DNA of 64,000 nt. Source: QZLE01 sp033852075. GTDB taxonomy: Bacteria > Pseudomonadota > Gammaproteobacteria > QZLD01. Within the stretch, counting starts at the first letter, position 1, and the number at the start of each line of letters is the position of its first letter. Shown in pieces: positions 43,532-53,344 of this stretch. Under the pieces are notes generated by a model. The model ran no database searches, was not told where the DNA came from, and saw only the letters and a program-made list of their open reading frames with translations. Both the position numbers and the translations under genes were made by a program. Location of the stretch: positions 54,344 to 118,343 of the forward strand of contig JAWSVC010000017.1 in the NCBI GenBank assembly GCA_033852075.1, read 5' to 3'.

Positions 43532-45676
43532 ATGAAACAAATACTCCAAAACCTTTCCAATGGTGAAACCATTCTTGAAGAAATACCCTGCCCAAGAGTC
43601 AAGGCAGGACACCTTTTAATACGCACCAGTAATACCCTAATATCGGCTGGCACTGAAAAAATGCTTATAGATTTTGGCAAAGCTAATATGATTGATAAGG
43701 CACGCCAACAACCCGACAAGGTTAAAATGGTAATTGACAAGATAAAAACCGATGGTTTGATGCCAACTATCAACTCTGTCAAGAACAAACTTGATCAACC
43801 TATCCCGCTTGGTTATTGCAATGTCGGTACCGTTATTGAAGTAGGTAGAGGAGTAGAAGGCTTTGCAATTGGTGACAGGGTTGCATCTAATGGCAATCAT
43901 GCCGAAGTAGTTTGCGTTCCAAAAAACCTTTGCGCAAAAATTCCTGATAACGTATCCGATGAGGAAGCTGCATTTACAGTAATCAGTGCTATAGCCCTTC
44001 AGGGAATAAGGCTGGCACAACCGACTCTTGGTGAAGCTGTCGTAGTTACAGGCCTAGGCTTATTAGGTCAACTCGCTATTCAAATGCTCAGATCACACGG
44101 GTGTAGAGTCCTGGGCATAGATATGGACTCAGAAAAATGCGAAATGGCCAAGAGTTTTGGAGCAGAAGTGGTTGATCTTTCTCAAGGAGATGATCCTATT
44201 GCAATAGCCAATGCTTTTTCCCGCGGGCGAGGCGTTGATGCTGTATTAATTACAGCAGCAACCAAAAGTAATGAGCCAATGCACCAGGCCGCTACAATGT
44301 GTCGCAAGCGTGGTCGTATTGTACTTGTAGGTGTTGTTGGATTAGAGCTTTCACGTGCGGATTTCTTTGAAAAAGAGATCTCTTTTCAGGTTTCATGCTC
44401 ATATGGTCCGGGGCGTTATGATCCTCTATATGAAGAGGGTGGACAGGATTATCCGCTTGGCTTTGTGAGATGGACAGAGCAGAGAAACTTTGAAGCTGTG
44501 CTTGATATGCTGTCTGATGATAGGATGGAAGTCGAATCTTTGATATCTCATCGTTTTCCAATAGATGATTTTCAAGGAGCATATAATCTGGTTACCGGCA
44601 AAGACCCTTCTCTTGGGGTTTTGATGGAATATTCAAATGCAGATGAAAAACAAGACTCTTTACGCAAGCAAACCATCGCAGTAAATAGCAGTGTTCCCGG
44701 AGAAGGCAAGGTCGTTCTTGGGGTTATTGGATCTGGGAATTATGCAACTTCTACTTTGATACCAGCTTTTGCATCAACTGGAGCGATTCTAAAAAGTGTT
44801 GCATCTAGTGGTGGTATTAGTAGTACCCATGCCGCCAAAAAGTTTGGATTTAAAGAAACCACAACTAACACTGAAGCTCTTTACAGTGATAATGAAATTA
44901 ATGCATTGATAATTACCACTCAACACGATACCCATGCTCGCTTCATTTGTTCAGCGCTTGAAGCTGGTAAACATGTATTTGTTGAAAAGCCTATATGTAT
45001 TAATAGAGAGGAACTGAATAATATTAAAGAGGTATATGCTAAGAGCTCGGAAAAATTTGGTCCTCGAATTTTAATGGTTGGTTTTAACAGAAGATTTTCG
45101 CCATTTATCACCAAAGCAAAAGATCTGCTTTCAACAAGCCGTATCCCAAAGAGCTTTATAATGACTGTTAATGCAGGCGACCTACCATTCGACCACTGGC
45201 ATCATGATAAGGAAGTTGGCGGAGGAAGAATTGTAAGTGAAGGTTGCCACTTTATCGATCTTCTGCGTTTTTTGACTGATAGCAAAATTACTGGGATAAA
45301 ATCCACCATGATGGGCGCTGCAGATGGTGTGATAATTAGAGATGACAAAGTCAGTATAACAATCAGCTTTGCTGACGGCTCTTTTGGGACAGTACATTAT
45401 CTTGCTAATGGCAGCAAATCCTTTCCAAAGGAGCGGCTCGAAATATTCAGTGAAGGCAGAATATTGCAGTTAGATAACTTTCGCAAACTAACGGGCTTTG
45501 GCTGGGGTGGTTTTAACAAAATCAAAAAGTTCCAGCAAGATAAGGGGCAATCTATTTGCTCCCAGGCATTTGTTGATGCCATCAAGAATGGCGGAGAACC
45601 TCCAATATCATTTGATGAGATAGTCGAAGTAGCAGAAGCATGCTTTGATGTTATGGATGATCTTGCAAAAAATTAA
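43532..45676 (+). CDS. Bi-domain oxidoreductase (alcohol dehydrogenase-like + Gfo/Idh/MocA)
   Basis: This 714-residue fusion has two NAD(P)-dependent domains. Residues 1-370 are a zinc-type alcohol dehydrogenase-like domain (AGHLLIRTSNTLISAGTE, VVVTGLGLLGQLAIQML, RGVDAVLITAA). From about 395 a Gfo/Idh/MocA domain follows (VLGVIGSGNYATSTLIPAF, HTHARF-type TQHDTHARF, EKPICI, NRRFSP). Such fusions occur in surface-sugar clusters and are thought to modify a sugar nucleotide or a polymer unit. The substrate is not known. It starts the tailoring group that runs to the lyase gene. Confidence 0.9.
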   Translation: MKQILQNLSNGETILEEIPCPRVKAGHLLIRTSNTLISAGTEKMLIDFGKANMIDKARQQPDKVKMVIDKIKTDGLMPTINSVKNKLDQPIPLGYCNVGTVIEVGRGVEGFAIGDRVASNGNHAEVVCVPKNLCAKIPDNVSDEEAAFTVISAIALQGIRLAQPTLGEAVVVTGLGLLGQLAIQMLRSHGCRVLGIDMDSEKCEMAKSFGAEVVDLSQGDDPIAIANAFSRGRGVDAVLITAATKSNEPMHQAATMCRKRGRIVLVGVVGLELSRADFFEKEISFQVSCSYGPGRYDPLYEEGGQDYPLGFVRWTEQRNFEAVLDMLSDDRMEVESLISHRFPIDDFQGAYNLVTGKDPSLGVLMEYSNADEKQDSLRKQTIAVNSSVPGEGKVVLGVIGSGNYATSTLIPAFASTGAILKSVASSGGISSTHAAKKFGFKETTTNTEALYSDNEINALIITTQHDTHARFICSALEAGKHVFVEKPICINREELNNIKEVYAKSSEKFGPRILMVGFNRRFSPFITKAKDLLSTSRIPKSFIMTVNAGDLPFDHWHHDKEVGGGRIVSEGCHFIDLLRFLTDSKITGIKSTMMGAADGVIIRDDKVSITISFADGSFGTVHYLANGSKSFPKERLEIFSEGRILQLDNFRKLTGFGWGGFNKIKKFQQDKGQSICSQAFVDAIKNGGEPPISFDEIVEVAEACFDVMDDLAKN

Positions 45677-45738
45677 TCACTGTAAAGAATTGCATGCTCA
45701 AACAGCGTTACTAAAGCAACAATTAATTGGAGAAAATT

Positions 45739-46773
45739 GTGGAATTATCTTTTCTTGAGGCAATAGAAAAAGAGATATGCCACTATGCATCCAAAAACAC
45801 TTTCATTTCCAGCAAACACAACAGGATTTATATCAGCAAAAGTGATTTGGAATTCCAAGTCTCTTTGCCCAGACAAGGGTGGAAAGATTATTTCGGCTTT
45901 TCCAGATACTTGAGAAGATTACTAAGACTGGATAAATGTAATGTCGCATTATTAGATGATGGATTTATCGCCATAAGAATGAGCAAGGTTTACCGCTACT
46001 ATTTCGCAACAAAAGAACTAAAGCATGTATTAACAATAAATAATTGCCGAAATGTTTTACATCAATCAATCGCTGTAGTTAATGGCAATGAAATTTTTTT
46101 TGGGGAGTATGGCAATAACTCCGATCAAAAGGTCGCTGTTACCGTTTACAGAAGCTTGGATGGGGGAGAAAGCTGGGACAAGATATATCAATTCCCTCCA
46201 GGGAAGATAAAACATATCCATGGCTGTTATTATGATCCGTACGAAAAAAAAATATGGACATTAACAGGTGATTTTAAAGGACAGTGTTACATGCTCTGTT
46301 CAGATAAAGATTTTGCAGATGTAGAATGGGTAGGTGATGGAGACCAGGTATTCAGGGCTTGCAATTTATTCTTCGAAAAAGACTCTATTCATTGGGTAAT
46401 GGATTCACAACTGCAAGACAGTTACCACATTGAAATGGATAGAAAAACCAGGGAGATTCACAAACGAACTGTTTTTGCTGGCCCAGTTTGGTACATAAAA
46501 AGATTGACCGACGGATATTATCTTGCAGCAACAGCTCAGGAAACAGGTGCTGGTGTAAAGGATGAATATGCTCATCTATACGCATCGAAAGACTTAATCG
46601 AGTGGCAAGAAATTTATAGATTTCAGCACGATGGTTTGCCAAAACGATATTTCAAAAACGGAATCGTCAGTTTTGCAGACGGAGATCAAGACAGTACTTC
46701 TTTTTATTTTTTCACAGAGGCTATAAAAAATCTTGACGGAAAGATTGCCAAATGCAAAATTATTGATGGATAA
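45739..46773 (+). CDS. BNR/sialidase-fold protein of unknown function (paralogue A)
   Basis: This 344-residue protein has an Asp-box (SLDGGESWDKI) and the sequences FFGEYGN and KHIHGCYYD, LTGDFKG. These recur in the protein at 55768-57075 (IIGEYGN, KHIHLVKY, LTDGDNR, SIDNGNSWK), so the two are paralogues with a beta-propeller fold. No signal peptide is seen, so it likely acts in the cytoplasm. The GTG with GGAG upstream is preferred over an earlier TTG. Role unknown; its place between sugar enzymes suggests glycan recognition or trimming. Confidence 0.75.
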   Translation: MELSFLEAIEKEICHYASKNTFISSKHNRIYISKSDLEFQVSLPRQGWKDYFGFSRYLRRLLRLDKCNVALLDDGFIAIRMSKVYRYYFATKELKHVLTINNCRNVLHQSIAVVNGNEIFFGEYGNNSDQKVAVTVYRSLDGGESWDKIYQFPPGKIKHIHGCYYDPYEKKIWTLTGDFKGQCYMLCSDKDFADVEWVGDGDQVFRACNLFFEKDSIHWVMDSQLQDSYHIEMDRKTREIHKRTVFAGPVWYIKRLTDGYYLAATAQETGAGVKDEYAHLYASKDLIEWQEIYRFQHDGLPKRYFKNGIVSFADGDQDSTSFYFFTEAIKNLDGKIAKCKIIDG

Positions 46774-46777
46774 TCAA

Positions 46778-47392
46778 ATGATTAACTTAGAAAAAACAGA
46801 CTCAATTATTAACAACTGCTGGCAAGCAATAGCAAAGAAAGAACATACTACTCTTAATACAAAATACCAACCTCTCAGGGACATTGAAAAGTATTTAGGC
46901 TTATATCCTTTACAGCACCTGCATATTCCATCTGAAAATAAACCAGAAATTGATTTTTCCGATATTGAACCGAGTTTTCAAAATCTCAATGATGATATTC
47001 TCTATTCACTCCGTATAAAAATTTCAGCTTCGGAAGATGCGCAATCCACCGATATCTGGGCAGAAAAGATCTTACGCTTTTGTGAAGTGAGATATAGGCA
47101 TTTAAAAAACAGATGCTTTGACAAATGCAAGAGCCATGAAGCAGCTAAACTGCATATAATGCATATTGCTGTTTTATTAATGGATCAGGGCTTCAAACGA
47201 GATGATGTCCGTTTTATAAATACGGTATTAAAAATAATGGATCTGAAATGGGCAATAGATATTGAACATATTCATCAACAGCTAATATCTGCAAACTCTA
47301 CAGATTTACAGACTGCACTATTTCAATTCAGAGTGCTTCTAACTACTGAGCTATTTTTAAGAAGATATCAGCAGGAGAATTCAATTGTCTAA
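46778..47392 (+). CDS. Unknown helical protein in the tailoring group
   Basis: This 204-residue protein is mainly helical and soluble, with no signal peptide. It carries no motif I recognise; noticeable pieces are KYQPLRDIEKYLGLYP, ILRFCEVRYRHLKNRC and ELFLRRYQQEN. The start is ambiguous between 46766 and 46778; GGA stands nine bases before the latter. Its end overlaps the formyltransferase start by eight bases. Strict coupling with that gene suggests a partner function, which is inference. Confidence 0.7.
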   Translation: MINLEKTDSIINNCWQAIAKKEHTTLNTKYQPLRDIEKYLGLYPLQHLHIPSENKPEIDFSDIEPSFQNLNDDILYSLRIKISASEDAQSTDIWAEKILRFCEVRYRHLKNRCFDKCKSHEAAKLHIMHIAVLLMDQGFKRDDVRFINTVLKIMDLKWAIDIEHIHQQLISANSTDLQTALFQFRVLLTTELFLRRYQQENSIV

Positions 47393-48179
47393 AAAAGTCG
47401 TAATACTTTCTCCGAGCAAATATAGTTTATATACGTTATGTATAGCAGAGCTATTATTAAGAAATAATGTTGAAATCAAAGCCATAGTCACCTTAAAGCT
47501 AATTAATCCCAAACGCTTTATCTCAGAATTTGGCAGAGATGGTAGCAGATTATTAAAAAAAATATGGAAAAAACTTTTCTTGCGTAAAAAAGCATATAAA
47601 GAATCAGATTATGAAACCATCATTGATTTGATGAAAAATGAAAAAATTAACCATGCCAGCGTTATTGATATTAACAAAAAATACGGCGTGCCAATTGTGT
47701 ATTGTAATAACCTAAACGAAGCAACAGTTATCCATACCCTTAAGGACGCAAACCCTGACATAGTGGTATTCACTGGCGGTGGCTTGATCAGAGAAGGGAT
47801 ACTGGAAAATTCAGGAGCGGGGGTATTAAATTGCCATATGGGAGTACTCCCCCCATACAGAGGGATGGATGTTGTTGAATGGCCAATATTAGAAAAAAAT
47901 AACAACCAACTGGGAACTACTTTGCACTTTATGGATAAAGGAGTAGACACAGGTGATATTTTAGACATTGAACAAATCATACCGAATAGAGGCGAAACAA
48001 TTTCGCAGCTGCGCGAAAGATACGAGCCAATTATGTGCAGGCAGATGCTCCGTGTATGTTTAGAGTTTTTAGCCGGAGAAATACAACGAATCCCCCAAAA
48101 ACCAGAAGATGGCAAACAGTATTTTATCATGCATCCTAGGTTGAAAGGGATCGTTGAGCAAATGCTTGAGAATATTTAG
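47385..48179 (+). CDS. Formyltransferase-family protein
   Basis: This 264-residue protein has the formyltransferase core NCHMGVLPPYRGMDVVEW (N, H and the PPYRG loop), then DKGVDTGDIL with the catalytic aspartate. Such enzymes use N10-formyl-tetrahydrofolate, here likely to N-formylate an amino sugar or similar unit. It starts at TTG with AGGAG seven bases upstream. Neighbouring oxidoreductase and lyase genes fit a sugar-tailoring role. A methionyl-tRNA formyltransferase is unlikely, since it is short and lies in a polysaccharide cluster. Confidence 0.85.
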   Translation: MSKKVVILSPSKYSLYTLCIAELLLRNNVEIKAIVTLKLINPKRFISEFGRDGSRLLKKIWKKLFLRKKAYKESDYETIIDLMKNEKINHASVIDINKKYGVPIVYCNNLNEATVIHTLKDANPDIVVFTGGGLIREGILENSGAGVLNCHMGVLPPYRGMDVVEWPILEKNNNQLGTTLHFMDKGVDTGDILDIEQIIPNRGETISQLRERYEPIMCRQMLRVCLEFLAGEIQRIPQKPEDGKQYFIMHPRLKGIVEQMLENI

Positions 48180-48202
48180 CTCCACTTGATGAGCTTTAAC
48201 TT

Positions 48203-49879
48203 ATGAGAGAATTAATCAATAAACTATCTCTGTATTTATGGACATTTCGCTATCTGCGTCCTATGCAGATAGCGTATATGATCTTGCGCAGAATAATAAA
48301 TATTCAGCCAAAAATTTCTGAGAATATTAATCCACAAACCAAAACTGGATTCAGGCTTTCTGGATCAATCCGCTCAAAGCAAAATCTACTAAATGGCAAT
48401 ACATTAACTTTTTTAAATACAGCAATAGAAATCGATGATAACCATATTGACTGGGGTTGTGCTTCACATCCAAAACTATGGCGCTATAACCTACATTACT
48501 TTGATTATCTGCTTGATCCAGAATTACATATTGAATCTGATCGGCAGTTTATCGATAGCTGGATTGACAACAACCATCCTGGCATGGAAGACGCCTGGGA
48601 ACCTTATACATTATCACTGCGAATAGTTAATTGGATTAAGTACTTTGCTTCAATTTACCCGCATGAAATTCCGCACCGTTGGTTAGTTAGTCTCCATCAA
48701 CAAGCTCAATTTCTAGAACAGCAAATCGAATATCATATTCTTGCCAATCACTATCTAAAAAACGGAGTTGCCCTATTATTTGCTGGTATTTTTTTTGTAG
48801 GAGATGAAGCTAATCGCTGGCGTAAAAAAGGGATGAAAATAATTCTGGAAGAAGCCAATGAGCAGCTTTTAGAAGATGGCGGACATTACGAACGCAGCCC
48901 GATGTACCACAGCATTGTGACTGAAGATTATCTCGATGTGTTTAACCTTCTCGAATCAAACGAATCTTTCAATTCGAAACAAGTTAGACTATTTATTCAG
49001 AATAAATGCCATAAGGCACTAGATTTTCTAGCAATGATTTTAATGCCAGATGGCGATATACCTCTATTTAATGATTCAGCCTTCAAAATCGCTCCAAATC
49101 CAAAATCTTTATTTATTTATGGCTCGCAACTAACTGGGTATCAATTACCACCTAAATCGGATACAAAAGAGATAATAAATCTGCCTCAATCTGGATATTA
49201 CGGAATAAAAAACAATCAAGATATGATAATCGCAGATTATGGTGAAATTGCCCCTGACTATCAACCAGGGCATGGACATTGTGATCTACTTAGTTACGAA
49301 CTTGCTATTGACGGACTGCGAATAGTTGTTGACTCTGGTGTTTATGACTACCAGGCAAATCCAGAACGAAAGTATTGTCGTTCTACAAAAGGACATAATA
49401 CCATTCAACTGAATAGTGAAGAACAATCAGAAATTTGGGGTGTCTTCAGATTAGCTCGAAGGGCACGACCTATTAAGCCGTCAATTCATGAAAAAAGCAG
49501 CATCATAAGTATAACGGGTGGGCATGACGGCTATGAACGTCAACAGAAAGGAAGAATTCACAGGCGCTCAATAGAGGTTGGAAATGATTCATGGAGTATT
49601 AAAGACCGCATTGAAGGTGGCGGTAATTGTCAGGTTGAAAACTTTATTCACCTCCATTCTGATATTACTACGGCAATATCTGAGAACAAAATTATATTAC
49701 GTAATCCTGAAAATAAAATCTGCGCAGAAATTATCTATAACGGACAGGTGGAAGTTAGCATTAAAAATAGCGAATGGTTCCCTGAATTTGGAAAACGAAT
49801 AACAAACTCTGTAATCGTTTTCTCATCACAAACGCAATTACCATTCGAAATGGAGTATACCATCCGAAAGCACCAATAA
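48203..49879 (+). CDS. Heparinase II/III-like polysaccharide lyase family protein
   Basis: This 558-residue protein has the alpha/alpha toroid half (about 60-320, with RYNLHYFDYLLDPEL, LANHYLKNGVALL, ERSPMYHSIVTEDYLDVF). A beta-sandwich half carries PGHGHCDLLSYEL (H357, H359) and DSGVYDYQ, RSTKGHNTIQL. Members cleave acidic polysaccharides by elimination; in export clusters they are thought to trim or recycle the polymer. No signal peptide is seen at the N-terminus, so the location is uncertain. Its stop is five bases from the converging gene. Confidence 0.88.
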   Translation: MRELINKLSLYLWTFRYLRPMQIAYMILRRIINIQPKISENINPQTKTGFRLSGSIRSKQNLLNGNTLTFLNTAIEIDDNHIDWGCASHPKLWRYNLHYFDYLLDPELHIESDRQFIDSWIDNNHPGMEDAWEPYTLSLRIVNWIKYFASIYPHEIPHRWLVSLHQQAQFLEQQIEYHILANHYLKNGVALLFAGIFFVGDEANRWRKKGMKIILEEANEQLLEDGGHYERSPMYHSIVTEDYLDVFNLLESNESFNSKQVRLFIQNKCHKALDFLAMILMPDGDIPLFNDSAFKIAPNPKSLFIYGSQLTGYQLPPKSDTKEIINLPQSGYYGIKNNQDMIIADYGEIAPDYQPGHGHCDLLSYELAIDGLRIVVDSGVYDYQANPERKYCRSTKGHNTIQLNSEEQSEIWGVFRLARRARPIKPSIHEKSSIISITGGHDGYERQQKGRIHRRSIEVGNDSWSIKDRIEGGGNCQVENFIHLHSDITTAISENKIILRNPENKICAEIIYNGQVEVSIKNSEWFPEFGKRITNSVIVFSSQTQLPFEMEYTIRKHQ

Positions 49880-49884
49880 AAAAA

Positions 49885-52800
49885 TCACCCCTTCTCTTTA
49901 GCAGTCTTATCTGCGTTAGCAGTTAAAGGATCTGTATTCATTCTAAATTCCTGTAAATTATTCAATCCATCATTATCAATGTCTTTGTTGGCATCTTCGT
50001 TGCTCAACGGATTCAGATTATATTTAATTTCCCACCCATCTTCCATGCCATCATTATCTGTATCATTTCTCAAAGGCGCTGTTCCTATCATGAATTCATT
50101 CACATCGAACAAACCATCACTATCAGTATCTATCTTTTCATCAAACTTACTTCGCAAGCGAAGAATATGATCAATAATATTAAGTCTAATTCTATTAACA
50201 TCATCGATGGGTGTTTGCAGGCTAAGGATACTATCAAGATAAGCTTGGGCATTGCGTGCCTTTTCAGTTTCAGGCATTTGCTCTATAAGTTTTTTCAAAG
50301 TCTGAAAATAACGCACATCGTCCACACCTTCGCGGAACCCTTCCCACTGAATAGTATCTATTACTCCATTTGATGTTGGATAGGCAAATACATGATCTCT
50401 GAACCTCTTTCCTTTCAAAGATGAATCAAAATCGTTCCATATTGAAGGATAATCCAAATAACCTTTCCCATCTAAGGAGATATATAATTTATATTGCCTT
50501 CCTGTTATGAGATTATATTCATCGCCCGTAGTCTTATAACAAATGCTAGCACCACATTGAGATGCAGTAACTGCTTTTGGGTTTATTTTAACTAAATTTT
50601 CTGGCTTATTTTGTACGCTAATATAATCAGACATACGGCGTTGATATGCATAATCCATCTCTCCATCAAAACCGGATCGCAATAGCAGGAAACCAAAATT
50701 CTTTCTATAAAGACTGAAACTTTCTATTCCTGCTTGTGGATTACCGTAAGTATAAACTTCCCGTCCATAGCTCCTCCATTTTTTTTCTTCTAACTCAGTA
50801 GGAATACCATTAAAATTAACTAAATCTACATAGGGAGCGATGATATCTGCAGCTCCTTCAAAAACAGCTGCATAAGTTTTAACTCCTTTTTCCCTAAGAA
50901 ACTTAAGAGGAATCCTTGCACGTTTAAGCATTTCTTTATAGCCTAAAGCCTTGCCTCTATCATCGCCCTTCTCATCAACTCCATAAATATAAATTTCAGG
51001 TTTTGCACAACTAATCTTTGCTTTGGCAATTGCCTTCTTCCATCTTTTAAGTTTTTCGAGCATCCATTCAATTTTCTTTTTATCATAAATCTTTTTATCT
51101 TTATCAAAGATCAGATGGTCTAATTTCAGGCTATCAATATCAGCTACATCTTCATAATTTTTTGATAAAAGCGGAGCCATATTACCTCCTGATGTAAATA
51201 TCTTGTCACAAGGTAGATTTGACTGTTCTCTTAATTTCAATGCTTGTGTAATATGATCAAAATCATTACCCCCAACATATTGAAGATTTGGATACAGTAC
51301 ACCATGATCACGAATGTTTTCCATCTCTACTCGATATTGCTCCGCCGTTTTCCAACCATGAGTTAAACCTTCCTTGGCGACTAATCCATTATCCACCATT
51401 ACAAAACCATGGTAATAAATTCCATAATCGACAGGTGAAGGGGCCAATGTTATCGGTAGAACAATAACCTCAAGCGGAAAACTATCACGCCCCCCATTTT
51501 CATATACAAGATTGATTGCACCGTGATACCTTCCAGGACGCTGTTTTTTTGTAATATTAATATTTATCCAAATTTCTTTATTTGTATTTGCATCCATTAC
51601 AAACGGCAGCAATTCATCAGAATCTCTTAAATTTGCGTTTAATGGCATCAAAGAATTATAGCTAGATATATCATGATACGTTTTGCCAATATCAGGGATA
51701 TCAATTTCAAGCCAATTGCGCTTTGTTTCGAAGGTATCACCCATTTCAACTTTGACAAGAGCATCATTTTTTAGCAACAACTCAGATACTAGCGCTTTTT
51801 TGCCAGGAACCATATTTACACTTGTGTCGTTAGACTGATACCATGCCTTTACAACACGGATATCGATACTATTTTGAGGCAATATTTCCCCTGTTACTGC
51901 ATGAGAAAAAGAGCCAGATTGGATACTCACTACCTGATCTTGAAGCGATCTAAGCACAAATGAAAGCGACTCGGTCTCTCCTTGCGCAACAACGCCTAAA
52001 AATTCTTTCTCACCGCCTGTTATATCACTTGGCATTATAACAGTCCTTTTTCCAGGGTTATGTACCAAATAGTTAGAGGCTGTCGCTGCAAATTTCAAAC
52101 CATCTCGGTAAAAAGCCATTTTTTTATATTCATCTACTGTAAATATGGCCTCATGACTTGCCAATTTTTTCCTCAAGGACGATATAAATTGTCCTATTTC
52201 TTCATTATGTCCAGCTTTGCTTATATCAGAAGTATTAACTGATGCCATTTTTGCATTTAAATCTGCTAGACCTTCTGTCATGTATTGACGAATACGTCGA
52301 ATATATTTACTTTTGAGTTGGTATGCATATGAATTGAATAATGCAGTCTTGGGAACATCACCAACAAAATGAATATCATCTATATAAAAAGTAAAACGTC
52401 CTCCCTTGTTCGCACGTATTATTAACCCAAACATATCCGTTTTTGATACCACATCACTTCCTTTGATATCAGCGTACAAAAACTTTGTATTTGAACCCAA
52501 TACCCTCTCTTCAGTTTCATTCGCAGATTTTGTTAAATCTAACTTATAATCAAGCCACTGCCTACTACCACCATCTTGAGTTCTCAAACACCCTGTTCCT
52601 GATCCTTCATAACCTGGTCTGAAGTTAGTATTTGTACAAAGCCCAATATAACCTCCTTCTGGGAGCTGATCGACCCATAATTTTGCTGAAACGTTAAGAT
52701 TCCCAATATTTGGATACGCCTTCAGGATTGGCAGTTGCAAGTAATAATAAGTAAAGTTTTTACTCTCAATTAGGCTTGCTTCGGGTAGTGTCAAATCCAC

Positions 52801-53097
52801 TTTGAAGGAATATGAATCTGAAGCTCCTCTTTCATCCGAGGGCCCAATGTAGTGAATAGTAAAGGGGTTGCTATCATCTATTATATCAGGACCTAAAATC
52901 CACCGCTGAAAAGCGCAATCTTTAGCTAAGCATTTAGTATTTTTGTCTGGCTTACAATCAGGATGAATAACGCAACTATCACCGCCTCTTTCAAATCCCC
53001 AGAGATCATCAACGTGTCTATTGAGCGGAGGAATTTCAGCACCAGCTGCCGATATCACACAACACACCAATAGCAACCACATAATTGGCTTTTTCAT
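49885..53097 (-). CDS. Large secreted glycosidase-like protein (DUF4091-type) with TSP3 repeats
   Basis: This 1070-residue exported protein has a signal peptide (ending about SAAGAE) and an N-terminal jelly-roll-like region with FTFYIDDIHFVG near 240. A long middle portion resembles DUF4091-containing glycoside hydrolases, shown by KCLHGW-like context and IQWEGFREGVDDVRYFQ near 960 (compare WExxREGxxD in the family). The end has two calcium-binding thrombospondin type 3 units: DTDSDGLFDVNEFMIGT, then DTDNDGMEDGWE and DIDNDGLNNLQEF. It is encoded opposite to its neighbours. It likely acts outside the cell on polysaccharide; the linkage is unknown. Confidence 0.78.
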   Translation of the reverse strand: MKKPIMWLLLVCCVISAAGAEIPPLNRHVDDLWGFERGGDSCVIHPDCKPDKNTKCLAKDCAFQRWILGPDIIDDSNPFTIHYIGPSDERGASDSYSFKVDLTLPEASLIESKNFTYYYLQLPILKAYPNIGNLNVSAKLWVDQLPEGGYIGLCTNTNFRPGYEGSGTGCLRTQDGGSRQWLDYKLDLTKSANETEERVLGSNTKFLYADIKGSDVVSKTDMFGLIIRANKGGRFTFYIDDIHFVGDVPKTALFNSYAYQLKSKYIRRIRQYMTEGLADLNAKMASVNTSDISKAGHNEEIGQFISSLRKKLASHEAIFTVDEYKKMAFYRDGLKFAATASNYLVHNPGKRTVIMPSDITGGEKEFLGVVAQGETESLSFVLRSLQDQVVSIQSGSFSHAVTGEILPQNSIDIRVVKAWYQSNDTSVNMVPGKKALVSELLLKNDALVKVEMGDTFETKRNWLEIDIPDIGKTYHDISSYNSLMPLNANLRDSDELLPFVMDANTNKEIWININITKKQRPGRYHGAINLVYENGGRDSFPLEVIVLPITLAPSPVDYGIYYHGFVMVDNGLVAKEGLTHGWKTAEQYRVEMENIRDHGVLYPNLQYVGGNDFDHITQALKLREQSNLPCDKIFTSGGNMAPLLSKNYEDVADIDSLKLDHLIFDKDKKIYDKKKIEWMLEKLKRWKKAIAKAKISCAKPEIYIYGVDEKGDDRGKALGYKEMLKRARIPLKFLREKGVKTYAAVFEGAADIIAPYVDLVNFNGIPTELEEKKWRSYGREVYTYGNPQAGIESFSLYRKNFGFLLLRSGFDGEMDYAYQRRMSDYISVQNKPENLVKINPKAVTASQCGASICYKTTGDEYNLITGRQYKLYISLDGKGYLDYPSIWNDFDSSLKGKRFRDHVFAYPTSNGVIDTIQWEGFREGVDDVRYFQTLKKLIEQMPETEKARNAQAYLDSILSLQTPIDDVNRIRLNIIDHILRLRSKFDEKIDTDSDGLFDVNEFMIGTAPLRNDTDNDGMEDGWEIKYNLNPLSNEDANKDIDNDGLNNLQEFRMNTDPLTANADKTAKEKG

Positions 53098-53344
53098 AAT
53101 GTCTCCATAAAATGATCTAAGTTTAAAAAACTTGCCTAATGGAACCGAGCATTAAAGTTAATAACAATATATACTATCTTATAAAAATGCCCTTGAAAAA
53201 ATTCAAAACGCGCTATCTATCAAGTATTAAAATAACGATATATTTTTCCTAAAGTAATGCGATTGGAATTACCTTTTGACAGTAAACTCTGTTCCATTTT
53301 AGTGATAGTGAATAAGACTAAATTCAATAGTTTGTAAGAAAAAA

